From: Shewanella metallivivens
Lineage (GTDB): Bacteria > Pseudomonadota > Gammaproteobacteria > Enterobacterales > Shewanellaceae
Assembly (NCBI RefSeq): GCF_028750675.1
Contig: NZ_JAQQPZ010000013.1
Span: 959,753-1,023,752 of the forward strand
Reading direction: 5' to 3'
Length of the DNA: 64,000 bases
The notes below the pieces were generated by a model. The model was not told where the DNA came from, made no database searches, and saw only the letters and a list, made by a program, of their open reading frames with translations. The translations under genes and the position numbers were made by a program. The stretch's first letter is position 1; every line of letters starts with the position of its first letter. This document shows positions 27,024 through 35,423 of the stretch, one piece after another.

Positions 27024-27743
27024 TCAAACACTGCAAGCTATCACAGATAAACTTGCTGTCTCACTATCATTTTTGTGTGTGATCCGTTGTATTACCATCA
27101 TAAATGTCGGTTTACCTGAGTCGCCAGCCTCATTTTTCACCTTAAATGCGGCAACCGCGATGCCAGAGCCCAATTGGGTGAGTGCGGTATTTTTTTCAGG
27201 TATTGCCGATGGGTTTTCGGCCCAATCTTGATAAGTGTGTGGCCACTGCTGTTGAATATACTGGTGTAATTCTGCCGCTTTTTGGCCAAATGGCGCCATG
27301 CCAGCGGCAATGCCATTGAACTCAACGACTTTAGCGCCGTTTTGCTTATCGTCCATATAGTCTGTGCGCAATAACAGTAGCGGCTGACGCACAACGCGCT
27401 TTCGGTTATTGATATCACCATGTGCTTGATGATGTAGCTGGATTAAATGGCCAAAAAAAGGATCGGCTTTCGCGACATCACCGAGTGAGACTTGCAAAAA
27501 ATCATGGTCTTCAGACACACGATTAATGAGTTTGGCCACCATCGGGGTCACGTTGCACAAATGCTGATATACATCGCGTTTCATGGTCATGGGAGCAATG
27601 CTAAATGGGCAATGTCGTGCGCTGTTATCAACTTGGCGAAATGCGACGCCGTGCATAATTGCCCACTCACAGGCATCTTCAATGACTTGTTGTGCTATCA
27701 CAGTATTCTCACTATTTAAAAAATGGCTAATGCATACAGGCAA
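27024..27743 (-). pseudogene. Truncated eukaryotic-type glutathione synthetase (N-terminal half)
   Basis: The 239-residue product follows the N-terminal half of eukaryotic GSS: CPFSIAPMTMKRDVYQHLCNVTPMVAKLINRVSEDHDFL, then LLLLRTDYM (the RSDYM motif), GAKVVEFNGIAAGMAPFG (the EINTISASFGG region) and LGSGIAVAAF. Full-length GSS is about 480 residues and needs its C-terminal ATP-grasp half; here the frame degenerates after FMMVIQ and ends 20 bases from zur. It is unrelated to the bacterial GshB fold. Likely a non-functional remnant. Confidence 0.72.
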
Positions 27744-27960
27744 TCACCAATCTATCGATACCCGATCCACATTCATTGAGTAGACAGTTAGCGCGAAGGT
27801 GGTTGTTTTTATTGGTATAAGACGTACGAGTGGACTTAAAGACGCAAAAAATAGCCATTATTTAAATTACGCATTTGTAAGATATGGATTAAGCGTCAGT
27901 TTCGCAGTATGGTGATGTGCAAATCAGAGTTGATGAAAGTTGAACATTAAGGAGTGTGGC

Positions 27961-28182
27961 ATGGGTGATAAAATGAGTGAGTCTGCATTACAGGCATTGA
28001 AAATTGCGTTTACTTACATGCCTAAAGCAATTGAAGTCACCAAGTATGAATATGGTGATAATTACCAAAAAACATTAGATCACATTGAAACCGTGAGGGA
28101 GATGTTATTGATCAATGATGTCGACCCAGAAGAGGTTTACGGCGACATTAATCCTGAAAGCACACCTAATTCAACTTATTGA
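27961..28182 (+). CDS. Small acidic protein, unknown function
   Basis: A 73-residue soluble acidic protein (MGDKMSESALQALKIAF..., DNYQKTLDHIETVREMLLINDVDPEEVYGD). AAGGAG lies six bases before the ATG at 27961. No family recognised; the amphipathic helix around ALQALKIAFTYMP could be a protein-interaction surface. It is convergent with the FNT-CBS gene. Confidence 0.75.
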   Translation: MGDKMSESALQALKIAFTYMPKAIEVTKYEYGDNYQKTLDHIETVREMLLINDVDPEEVYGDINPESTPNSTY

Positions 28183-28190
28183 TAAAATGT

Positions 28191-28220
28191 AACAAGCTAT
28201 GGATTTAATCATAGCTTGTT
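28191..28220. terminator. Bidirectional hairpin between convergent genes
   Basis: AACAAGCTATG / CATAGCTTGTT with an 8-base loop. There is no long T run, so it may be a weak terminator or a 3'-end stabiliser. Confidence 0.55.
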
Positions 28221-28244
28221 AGCAAACTCTCAAGTAACCACTAT

Positions 28245-29843
28245 TTACGCCACAGACTGCTCAACAGGATGGGCGTTGCCGTCATGTTTTGGATGATACA
28301 GCTTAGCAAACATCTTCATGAGTGATTCGCGGCGGATAACTCCACATAAGCGACCGTTTTCAACAACAGGGTAAACACTCGGAACCGCTGCTGAAGCTTC
28401 ACGTAGGCGCTCTTCATAACTTTGATAACCACCGCTGATATACATGCCTGAGTCGGTTACTGGGAAGAGTTTCTTCTTATCAACCACCATAAACTCAAGC
28501 AATTGGGCGACTTTTTCCGTTGGCGCTACGGTGAGCATTTTAGTTTGCATCACCTCTTTTATTGTTGTGGGTAAGTTGGCAGAAAACTCTTCTGACCACA
28601 ACGAGCGCAGTAGATCTTGCTCTGAAACAAAGCCCAATAACTGATTATTTTTGTCAATTACTGGCGCACTGCGAATGCTTTGTGCTGCAAGTAAATCTAA
28701 CGCTTGGTAAATCGTGTTATCAACGTTAAGTGTGCCAGGATTAGTGTCCATTAATTCGCTAACGATAAGTTTGTCAATTTTGGTTTTCATGGTTAAGTCC
28801 TTATGACTTGAATGAGAGTGAGTTGATGTAATAGTTGAAGGCTGAAACTGCGCAGATGCCGATAAATGTTGCGGTTGTTGCAGCACTTGAGTGTCGTCGG
28901 GTTGGCGAGCTTGGCCTTGTTCAATAGGGCTAATATGCAGTTGTGTGACGTGATTGCTGCTTGGGTTGCGATCGTTGATCCAAAAATACCCAAGGCCAAC
29001 AAACACTGCGCCACCAACAATGTTGCCTAGGGTGACCGGAATTAAGTTATGCACGATAAAATTGCTGATGGTGAGGTCGGCAAAGGCTTGTGGAACCACG
29101 CCGAGAGCCATGAAGTATTCACTACCAATAAAGTGCTCAATAGTAATGCCTAAAGGCACCATAAATAGGTTAGCAATGCTATGTTCAAAGCCGCTTGAGA
29201 CAAACATTGCCACTGGTAATATCAGCAATATTGATTTGCCTAAGGCGTCTTTGCAGCTAAAGGTCATCCACACACCAAGACACACCAATAAATTACATAA
29301 GGTGCCTAGTGCAAAGGCTTGGCTCCAATCATGGTGAATTTTATGTTGTGCGACATGCAAAGCGTTGAGACCCCAAGCGCTGCCGTTTAGGTCATACATC
29401 TTTGACATCATCACCAATAGCAGTATCAACATTGCGCCACAAAGGTTGCCTAAATACACCCTTGTCCAACAACCTAATAATTGTTTGGTGGTGACGCGTT
29501 TTTGCGCCCAGGCAATCGCGCTTAATACTGTGCTGGTAAACAGTTCTCCTCCGAGTACGACAACCAGAATGAGCCCTAAGCTAAATGCAATACCACCACT
29601 AAACCGAACCAGTCCCCACGAGCCTGGTGCTGCCCCTGTGGTCACGGTGATATAGAACACAAAGGCCAGTGCAATGAAGGCACCAGCAAATACAGATAAG
29701 CCAAATGATTGTGCAATATGCTTAGTCACTTTGGCATGTCCGTATTCAGCCGCTTTTTCAAATGGGCTCATTGCTGCCGAGCTATCTACAATTGCAAGGT
29801 GGCTAACAGGTCGAGTCGCCTCGTGGGCGTCAAACTGTTTCAT
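28245..29843 (-). CDS. Formate/nitrite transporter-CBS fusion
   Basis: A 532-residue fusion. Residues ~30-290 are a FocA/NirC-type channel with six membrane helices (KAAEYGHAKVTKHIAQSF, FFYITVTTG-like stretch, GGELFTSTVL, LGTLCNLLVCLGVWMTF, SIANLFMVPLGI). After a Ser/His/Gln-rich linker come two CBS domains (~360-520: IVSELMDTNPGTLNVDNTIYQALDLL...APVIDKNNQLLGFVSEQDLL and the second repeat), which in other proteins bind adenine nucleotides. It would move formate, nitrite or another small anion, perhaps gated by energy state. A short ORF overlaps its start codon. Confidence 0.88.
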   Translation of the reverse strand: MKQFDAHEATRPVSHLAIVDSSAAMSPFEKAAEYGHAKVTKHIAQSFGLSVFAGAFIALAFVFYITVTTGAAPGSWGLVRFSGGIAFSLGLILVVVLGGELFTSTVLSAIAWAQKRVTTKQLLGCWTRVYLGNLCGAMLILLLVMMSKMYDLNGSAWGLNALHVAQHKIHHDWSQAFALGTLCNLLVCLGVWMTFSCKDALGKSILLILPVAMFVSSGFEHSIANLFMVPLGITIEHFIGSEYFMALGVVPQAFADLTISNFIVHNLIPVTLGNIVGGAVFVGLGYFWINDRNPSSNHVTQLHISPIEQGQARQPDDTQVLQQPQHLSASAQFQPSTITSTHSHSSHKDLTMKTKIDKLIVSELMDTNPGTLNVDNTIYQALDLLAAQSIRSAPVIDKNNQLLGFVSEQDLLRSLWSEEFSANLPTTIKEVMQTKMLTVAPTEKVAQLLEFMVVDKKKLFPVTDSGMYISGGYQSYEERLREASAAVPSVYPVVENGRLCGVIRRESLMKMFAKLYHPKHDGNAHPVEQSVA

Positions 29844-29908
29844 GACGCGCCCCGTAAAGTGCTACAGGCTCCCAATCGTGGCGTGACTCGATTGTTGCTT
29901 AAATACAT
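29840..29908 (-). CDS. 22-codon upstream ORF coupled to the FNT-CBS gene
   Basis: An ATG with AAGGAGT six bases upstream, stronger than the site of the main gene, opens a frame of 22 codons (MYLSNNRVTPRLGACSTLRG plus two residues) whose TGA overlaps the ATG of the transporter (ATGA). This geometry suggests translational coupling or a leader peptide. The short product has no recognised function. Confidence 0.5.
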   Translation of the reverse strand: MYLSNNRVTPRLGACSTLRGAS

Positions 29909-30370
29909 TGATGACTCCTTAATGTGTTTTCTAAATGTTGGATTTATATTCAGAATACACATTAAAAAGCTAAATAATATTGAATGTTTATTAAGCTATG
30001 TATCAATTAAATTGATGCTTTTTTAAAGCTAAAACCGGCTTTTTTGCCGTTTTTAGATGAAAATCGGCTTGAGAAGGTAAGATGTTAGGTTGTTTTGTGA
30101 GCAGTGTTGAGAAAATCGCTTAATGCGTTATTACGTGAATATAAGGAGTGATTGAGAGTATCAATTTTGTCGATATGTGTGCGTGAATGACAATAAAAAC
30201 AGGCTTTAGCATAATAAAAAAGTTTTGTAATTTATTGCTTTTAAATGGTTTTATTTCTATTTGGTATGAATGCTGATATAGGTTGGTAACATTGAGCGAT
30301 TTTGTGCTTAGTGCTCACAAGGTCAGTAAAGGTAATTTGTGCTAAATGTCAAAAACATGATCTACCTCAA
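29909..30370. other. Divergent intergenic region
   Basis: About 460 AT-rich bases between two divergent promoters. A hairpin-like AAAACCGGC / GCCGTTTT (near 30027-30052) lies mid-region; no gene is supported. Confidence 0.4.
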
Positions 30371-30392
30371 TTGATAATCACTCTCATTAGCA
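30371..30392 (+). promoter_or_regulatory. Fur box upstream of the TonB receptor
   Basis: TTGATAATCACTCTCATTAG matches the GATAATGATAATCATTATC consensus well enough to suggest ferric-uptake-regulator control, about 40 bases before the receptor start. Confidence 0.65.
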
Positions 30393-30432
30393 TTACCATG
30401 CACTCATAGAATATTCCTTGGAGATAAAAAGA

Positions 30433-32595
30433 GTGAAGCCAACTTATCTAGCCGCATTATTAGCCGTAATCCTTAGTCCGCAAGTTGTTATGGCTGAAGA
30501 CTCCACGCCTCCCGAAGCTGAAAATATTGAACGCGTTAGTGTGATGGGGGTAAGGCAAAGACTAGAGCAAGCAGGTACTTTAGCTAACACCATCATGAAG
30601 ACCGAAGTGATTAGCGCTGGTACTATCGAAAATAAAAACGCAGTCAATTTATCAGAAGCTATTGATAACTCTCCAGGTGTAAAAGTGTCTAACGAATGCT
30701 CTATGTGTGGCGTAAAACGTATCATGCTCAATGGTATGAAGGGCGAGCAAACAACGATTCTGGTTGATGGCTTACCCGTACACACTATGATTTCTGGTTA
30801 CTATGCTGTGGATGCGATTCCGACTACCGGCATAGACCGTATTGAAGTTGCCCGCGGCGCAGGTGCGTCATTAATTGCTCCAGAGGCCATTGGCGGCACA
30901 GTCAACATTATTAGTTATGAGCCCACTGATAGCGGCGCAGAATTTGATGTGGCAGTCGGTGAAAATGGCTACAAAAAGATGGGTTTCTTAGGTAAAGGTG
31001 TCAGCGAAGATGGTCGCACTCGTGCAACATTAGTGGCTCAATACGATGATAGAGACCAATATGACGCTGACGATAATGGCGTGAATGAAGCCCCACAACA
31101 AGAAAACCGCAGTCTTACCGCTAGAGTGTCGCACGATGTAACAGACACCGACAACATTGTATTGCGCATTGCCAATATTCAATCTGAAATTTTTGGTGGT
31201 CCAATGCTAGATGAGACCTTTGCTGATGGTCTAGCAAGTTCCACCGGCACTGTTTTATCAGGTTATGACGACGATGCCACAGCGACTCAAGAGTTATTTG
31301 AAGACGGTGACGTGCGCAATGACTATACAGGTAAAGCTTGGGAAACGTCTGAGTGGATTAAAACCGATCGTAACGAAGCCTCATTAACTTGGTTAAGAGA
31401 ATTAAACGATGATTGGAACATGCATTTAGCGACTAGCTATGCAGAGCATGATCAAGACTCTTTTTACGAAGGCTTTGATTACACAGCCAATGACGTAATG
31501 TGGTTCTTTGATGCGCGTTTTAACTATTTACTTAACGACAGCCAATTACTGACTTTTGGTATGGACCACCGTACTGAAGAAATGCGTTCAAACTCTCGCT
31601 CTGGCAGTGCAAACCCTGATTATGTTTCAGATTCATTTGATTATGATGTGACGGGGATTTATGTCCAGGATACTTGGCAAGTCACAGATGAACTTGAAGT
31701 TGCAATGGCATTACGCTACGACAACGTTGTCGCCGACTTTATAGACCCTAACAAACCAGGAACAGAGCTTGACGAGTCAATTCTCTCTCCTCGAGTCGAT
31801 ATTCGTTTACGTCACAACGATGAGTGGGTGTCGCGTTTATCAGCCGGACGTGGGTACCGTGCGCCGTTATCATTCTTTGAAACAGACCATGGTATTTTAG
31901 ATGGCTCACTGGGTTTTGATATTGATATTGACGAATTAGAGCGTTCAAACTCAGTTAACTACGCCTTGAGTTATGAAGGTGACAGACTGACTTCTACGGC
32001 CTCACTTGCGTGGACCGAAGTTGAAAACTTGGCGCAATTAACCACCAATGACCAAGGTATTCCACTGCTGACTCAACTTGACGAAAAAGCCAGTGTTGTC
32101 ACCACCGACATTGCTTTAGGCTATCGTTTAACTGACGATCTGACCTTAAATCTAACCGGTGAAGTATTTGATTATGATTCAGTATTTCAATCATCTTATG
32201 CTGTCGCGCCAATAGAAGAGCGTATTACATTATCGGCAGATTGGGACATCAATGGCTGGGACTTATTCGCCAATGTGGTGTGGGTAGGCAGCCGTGATTT
32301 ATCTGACTATGGCTATGAAGGTTACAATAGACTACTGAGCACTGGCGAAGTTGACCCTGACTCTGAAAAGAGCACTGATGCACCGTCTTATTTCACTATT
32401 GATTTACGCGTCAGTTATGAGCTTAACGAGTACCTTTCACTTTATAGTGGTGTGACTAACCTACTTGATTACACTCAAGCTGGTGATGAAGATACTCCGT
32501 TATTTTATGATGCAGACGGCGCTTATGATGTGGGCTATATCTATGGACCACTTCGCGGTAGAGAAGTATACGCTGGCATGAAGTACACATTCTAA
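30433..32595 (+). CDS. TonB-dependent outer-membrane receptor
   Basis: A 720-residue receptor with a signal peptide (cleavage near VVMA-ED), TonB-box-like ERVSVMG, a plug domain (LSEAIDNSPGVKVS...GEQTTILVDGLP, GIDRIEVARGAGASL) and a C-terminal beta barrel ending GREVYAGMKYTF. The plug contains NECSMCGVK, an unusual CxxC. The GTG at 30433 is chosen, with GGAG eight bases upstream; the in-frame TTG at 30418 overlaps that ribosome site. The Fur box suggests an iron or haem-type ligand. The stop overlaps the next ATG (TAATG). Confidence 0.92.
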   Translation: MKPTYLAALLAVILSPQVVMAEDSTPPEAENIERVSVMGVRQRLEQAGTLANTIMKTEVISAGTIENKNAVNLSEAIDNSPGVKVSNECSMCGVKRIMLNGMKGEQTTILVDGLPVHTMISGYYAVDAIPTTGIDRIEVARGAGASLIAPEAIGGTVNIISYEPTDSGAEFDVAVGENGYKKMGFLGKGVSEDGRTRATLVAQYDDRDQYDADDNGVNEAPQQENRSLTARVSHDVTDTDNIVLRIANIQSEIFGGPMLDETFADGLASSTGTVLSGYDDDATATQELFEDGDVRNDYTGKAWETSEWIKTDRNEASLTWLRELNDDWNMHLATSYAEHDQDSFYEGFDYTANDVMWFFDARFNYLLNDSQLLTFGMDHRTEEMRSNSRSGSANPDYVSDSFDYDVTGIYVQDTWQVTDELEVAMALRYDNVVADFIDPNKPGTELDESILSPRVDIRLRHNDEWVSRLSAGRGYRAPLSFFETDHGILDGSLGFDIDIDELERSNSVNYALSYEGDRLTSTASLAWTEVENLAQLTTNDQGIPLLTQLDEKASVVTTDIALGYRLTDDLTLNLTGEVFDYDSVFQSSYAVAPIEERITLSADWDINGWDLFANVVWVGSRDLSDYGYEGYNRLLSTGEVDPDSEKSTDAPSYFTIDLRVSYELNEYLSLYSGVTNLLDYTQAGDEDTPLFYDADGAYDVGYIYGPLRGREVYAGMKYTF

Positions 32596-33056
32596 TGTTA
32601 CGTCTAGCCTGTTTGATCATACTCATTTGCGCCGCGCCTTTATCGGCGGCGCAGCTAACGGTTGATTACCAATTTAAAGACTTGCGCGGGCAAACTACCA
32701 GTAATCTTGCGCATTTACATGGTAAACCGGTCGCGATGATGTTTTTTGAGCCTGAATGTCCGTGGTGTATCAAGCAGGCAAAAGTGCTCAAGAAGCTACA
32801 TCAAGAATGCGAGCAACAGCTGCATCCGGTTGCACTAGGTATTAACGGCGATAATGTGAGGTTAAAACGCGCGCTGTTTCGGCTTAATTTTCCGTTTGAA
32901 GCCTACCGGCCGCCCTCGGATTTAGTGCAAGATATGGGCGGGATCCCTGCTACACCGATTTTACTTTTGTTAGATGAAAATGGCGTGCTTATTAAAGGTT
33001 ATCGTGGCTATACCGCCATGGGTGAACTTAAAGCGCAACTTTGTCCAACTGCATAA
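32595..33056 (+). CDS. Periplasmic TlpA/thioredoxin-like protein
   Basis: A 153-residue exported protein: signal peptide (AAPLSAA), then a thioredoxin fold with CPWC in FFEPECPWCIKQAKVL and the cis-Pro region GGIPATPILLLLDENG. It probably reduces or oxidises disulfides in the periplasm. It is translationally coupled to the TonB receptor, whose plug carries a CxxC, suggesting a functional link between the two, which is inference. A strong terminator follows. Confidence 0.85.
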   Translation: MLRLACLIILICAAPLSAAQLTVDYQFKDLRGQTTSNLAHLHGKPVAMMFFEPECPWCIKQAKVLKKLHQECEQQLHPVALGINGDNVRLKRALFRLNFPFEAYRPPSDLVQDMGGIPATPILLLLDENGVLIKGYRGYTAMGELKAQLCPTA

Positions 33057-33074
33057 TTATCCAGAGTTCAGGTT

Positions 33075-33102
33075 AAAGGCACTAAGCAAGTGCCTTTTTT
33101 TA
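33075..33102 (+). terminator. Intrinsic terminator of the receptor operon
   Basis: Stem AAGGCACT / AGTGCCTT followed by T7, close to the end of the convergent DMT gene. Confidence 0.85.
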
Positions 33103-33105
33103 TGC

Positions 33106-34035
33106 CTAATACACCGCATTGGTCGTTTGGCGTTGAGACGAGGGGATTTTCTTCACTTGTCGGGCTAAGCAAATGCTAATAAATATCATGCCAATCCAGC
33201 CGATAAAATGAAATTGTTCGCCCACAATAATGATGGCAAATAAAGTGGCTACAGCGGGTTCAAGTAACGTTATCATGGTCGCGGTGCTTGCATGTATGTG
33301 TTTGAGTCCGTAACCAAAAAACAAGTAACCGATAAACATCGGTACAGTGGCCATGTAAACGGCAACACTAATATTAATCGCCCCAGTAAATAAATTGTCT
33401 GCGGTGAACCATAACGAAGGTAAAAGCAGTATCGCGGCAAAGGCAAACATACTCGCCATCGACGAATTTGATCGCACACCGTTTTCAATCATCTGCCTCG
33501 CTGCCCATGAATATATGGCGTAGGCTAATCCAGCAATCAATCCTAAGCATATTCCCCAATGATGAAGTTTGTCGATTGGGTGTATGGTTGTTTCAGTTTG
33601 TTTACCTATGGTCAGCAAAATAACCCCGACGCCACCGAATATGAAACTGATTATCCAGTTTAATGATATTAATTTTTTGCTGATAAGGCGTTCAAGCAAC
33701 ACAGTGAAAAATGGCGCACTGGTAATTGAGACCACAGTACCAATGGCAACGCCCGAAAGTTTCATTGAGCTATAAAATGCCAATGGGTAAATCGCCACAG
33801 ACAAACCGCCAAGCATGAGGTTTTTGGGCTGAGCCATTAATAAAGCCTTATCCTCGAGCAAGTGTTTTATAGATCGTAACACCATAAGCACTCCGCCAAC
33901 GCCCATGGCAAACGCACCAGTAGCCAATGGACTAACATTAGGAGCAAAGCTAGCTGCAGTGCCGGTTGTTCCCCATAAAATAGCCGCGACGGCGATAGCA
34001 AATGCAGCAGTGACGGGACTGTCTTTAACAAACAT
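33106..34035 (-). CDS. EamA/DMT-family membrane exporter
   Basis: A 309-residue transporter with ten membrane helices in two EamA repeats (AAILWGTTGTAASFAP... and LIAGLAYAIYSWAARQM). The second repeat ends with the family pattern STATMITLLEPAVATLFAIIIVGE. Substrate unknown; relatives export amino acids or metabolites. The ATG at 34035 has GAGG upstream and is preferred over a TTG at 34047. An AraC regulator gene lies just upstream on the same strand. Confidence 0.87.
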   Translation of the reverse strand: MFVKDSPVTAAFAIAVAAILWGTTGTAASFAPNVSPLATGAFAMGVGGVLMVLRSIKHLLEDKALLMAQPKNLMLGGLSVAIYPLAFYSSMKLSGVAIGTVVSITSAPFFTVLLERLISKKLISLNWIISFIFGGVGVILLTIGKQTETTIHPIDKLHHWGICLGLIAGLAYAIYSWAARQMIENGVRSNSSMASMFAFAAILLLPSLWFTADNLFTGAINISVAVYMATVPMFIGYLFFGYGLKHIHASTATMITLLEPAVATLFAIIIVGEQFHFIGWIGMIFISICLARQVKKIPSSQRQTTNAVY

Positions 34036-34151
34036 AAAACGCCTCAACGATGATTATCAATAAAATTGATGTTATCGCGTAGCGAGTCAGAAAAGTTTGC
34101 CGCTCGGACGCATTTGTTTGTTTACAAGACGCAATTGTTTGCCAAATACTG

Positions 34152-34859
34152 TTAACGGGTTAATTTAGAGGGCGCGAGGCCAAAGTATAATGAAAAACGT
34201 CGGCTAAATGCGCTGATATCAGTGTAACCTACGCTTTGGGCAACAATTGGAATTGGGTAGTCGGTATGCAGTAACAAGGCGTGGGCTTTTTCCATACGTA
34301 ATTGGATTAAATATTGAGTTACCGTTTGACCTGTTTGTTGCTTAAAGACCTTTTTAAACTGTGTTGGGCTTAAACAAGCTATTTTAGATAAGGTGTCAAT
34401 CGAGATGATTTCTGCAAGATGATTGTCCATAAACTCAATGATGTTCCCAATCCTAGGCTCAATTTTTTTATATAGACGTTGCTCGGCCAGTAGTTGGTTA
34501 AAAGTATTGAACATGAGTTGTTCAATTGAGTGATTAATTTGGTATTTCAGTTGCTCTTCTACAAAATTTAAAAAACGCTTTAGCGGTAAGCTAATACTGA
34601 ACACTATGGTGTCTGATGTGGCTAGCGGGTCGGGTAAGGTCGTTAAGTCTGCCACCACAAACCGCGCCTCGCTATCGGCGTCAAAATGATGCATCTTACC
34701 TGTTTTAACGACCACACACTCACCCGGAGTGACTTTACCAATAAACGAACCTACTTCAATATTGATAACACCACGCAGCGGAAGCACCAGCTGATGAAAT
34801 CCATGCTGGTGGCCTTTTCTATTACGGTTGTATGAACGTATAGATAGTAAATTTACCAT
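34152..34859 (-). CDS. AraC-family transcriptional regulator
   Basis: A 235-residue protein with an N-terminal cupin-like sensor (GHQHGFHQLVLPLRGVINIEVG, GECVVVKTGKMHHFDAD) and two C-terminal HTH motifs (STDTLSKIACLSPTQFKKVFKQQTGQT-type and VAQSVGYTDISAFSRRFSLYFGLAPSKLT). It probably activates the downstream DMT exporter gene, with which it is co-directional; the inducer is unknown. Confidence 0.88.
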   Translation of the reverse strand: MVNLLSIRSYNRNRKGHQHGFHQLVLPLRGVINIEVGSFIGKVTPGECVVVKTGKMHHFDADSEARFVVADLTTLPDPLATSDTIVFSISLPLKRFLNFVEEQLKYQINHSIEQLMFNTFNQLLAEQRLYKKIEPRIGNIIEFMDNHLAEIISIDTLSKIACLSPTQFKKVFKQQTGQTVTQYLIQLRMEKAHALLLHTDYPIPIVAQSVGYTDISAFSRRFSLYFGLAPSKLTR

Positions 34860-35423
34860 TGGAGACCTAAAGTTGATTACACGTTTGAGGTTAATATTTC
34901 AAATCAGAAGCGTGTAAATATGCCTTCAACTGAGTTGAATAACAGCATACATAATATAAATACAGGAAACCTAATCACAGCGTACAAGATATCGTTATAA
35001 GGGCCAATAATTTGCTGTCTAAAAACATTGGCTCTAAAAAATGTCGTTAATGTAAACTGGTTATGAATATTATATGTTTTGTTGGTAACAGGCTGATTAT
35101 ATATTTTTGTGCTGGTTAATCCGCTTGGTGTGGGGCATGTGTGCGTAAACTCATAAACGATTGCTCAAGTCGCTCATGGTATCAGTCAAAATATTGTTAT
35201 TATCAATGTGTCCTCAAACAAATAGTGAATATTTTCATGATGCTCTCTGCTCAGTTGCATTATCTTTCGCTTGCATTGTAAATGCCTGAAAGGTGATTGA
35301 ATGGCTTTTAAAGGCAATGATAATCGACACGTTAAAGCAATATGATTAATGACTTAGGCTACTGTATTTTTATGTATTAAACGTTATGATACGCCTAGGT
35401 TAAATAATGGTTAAAGGACTAAC
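34860..35423. other. Intergenic region without a supported gene
   Basis: About 560 AT-rich bases between the divergent AraC and SEL1 genes. No ORF with a ribosome site, repeat or operator stands out. AAAGGAC precedes the ATG at 35424. Confidence 0.45.
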
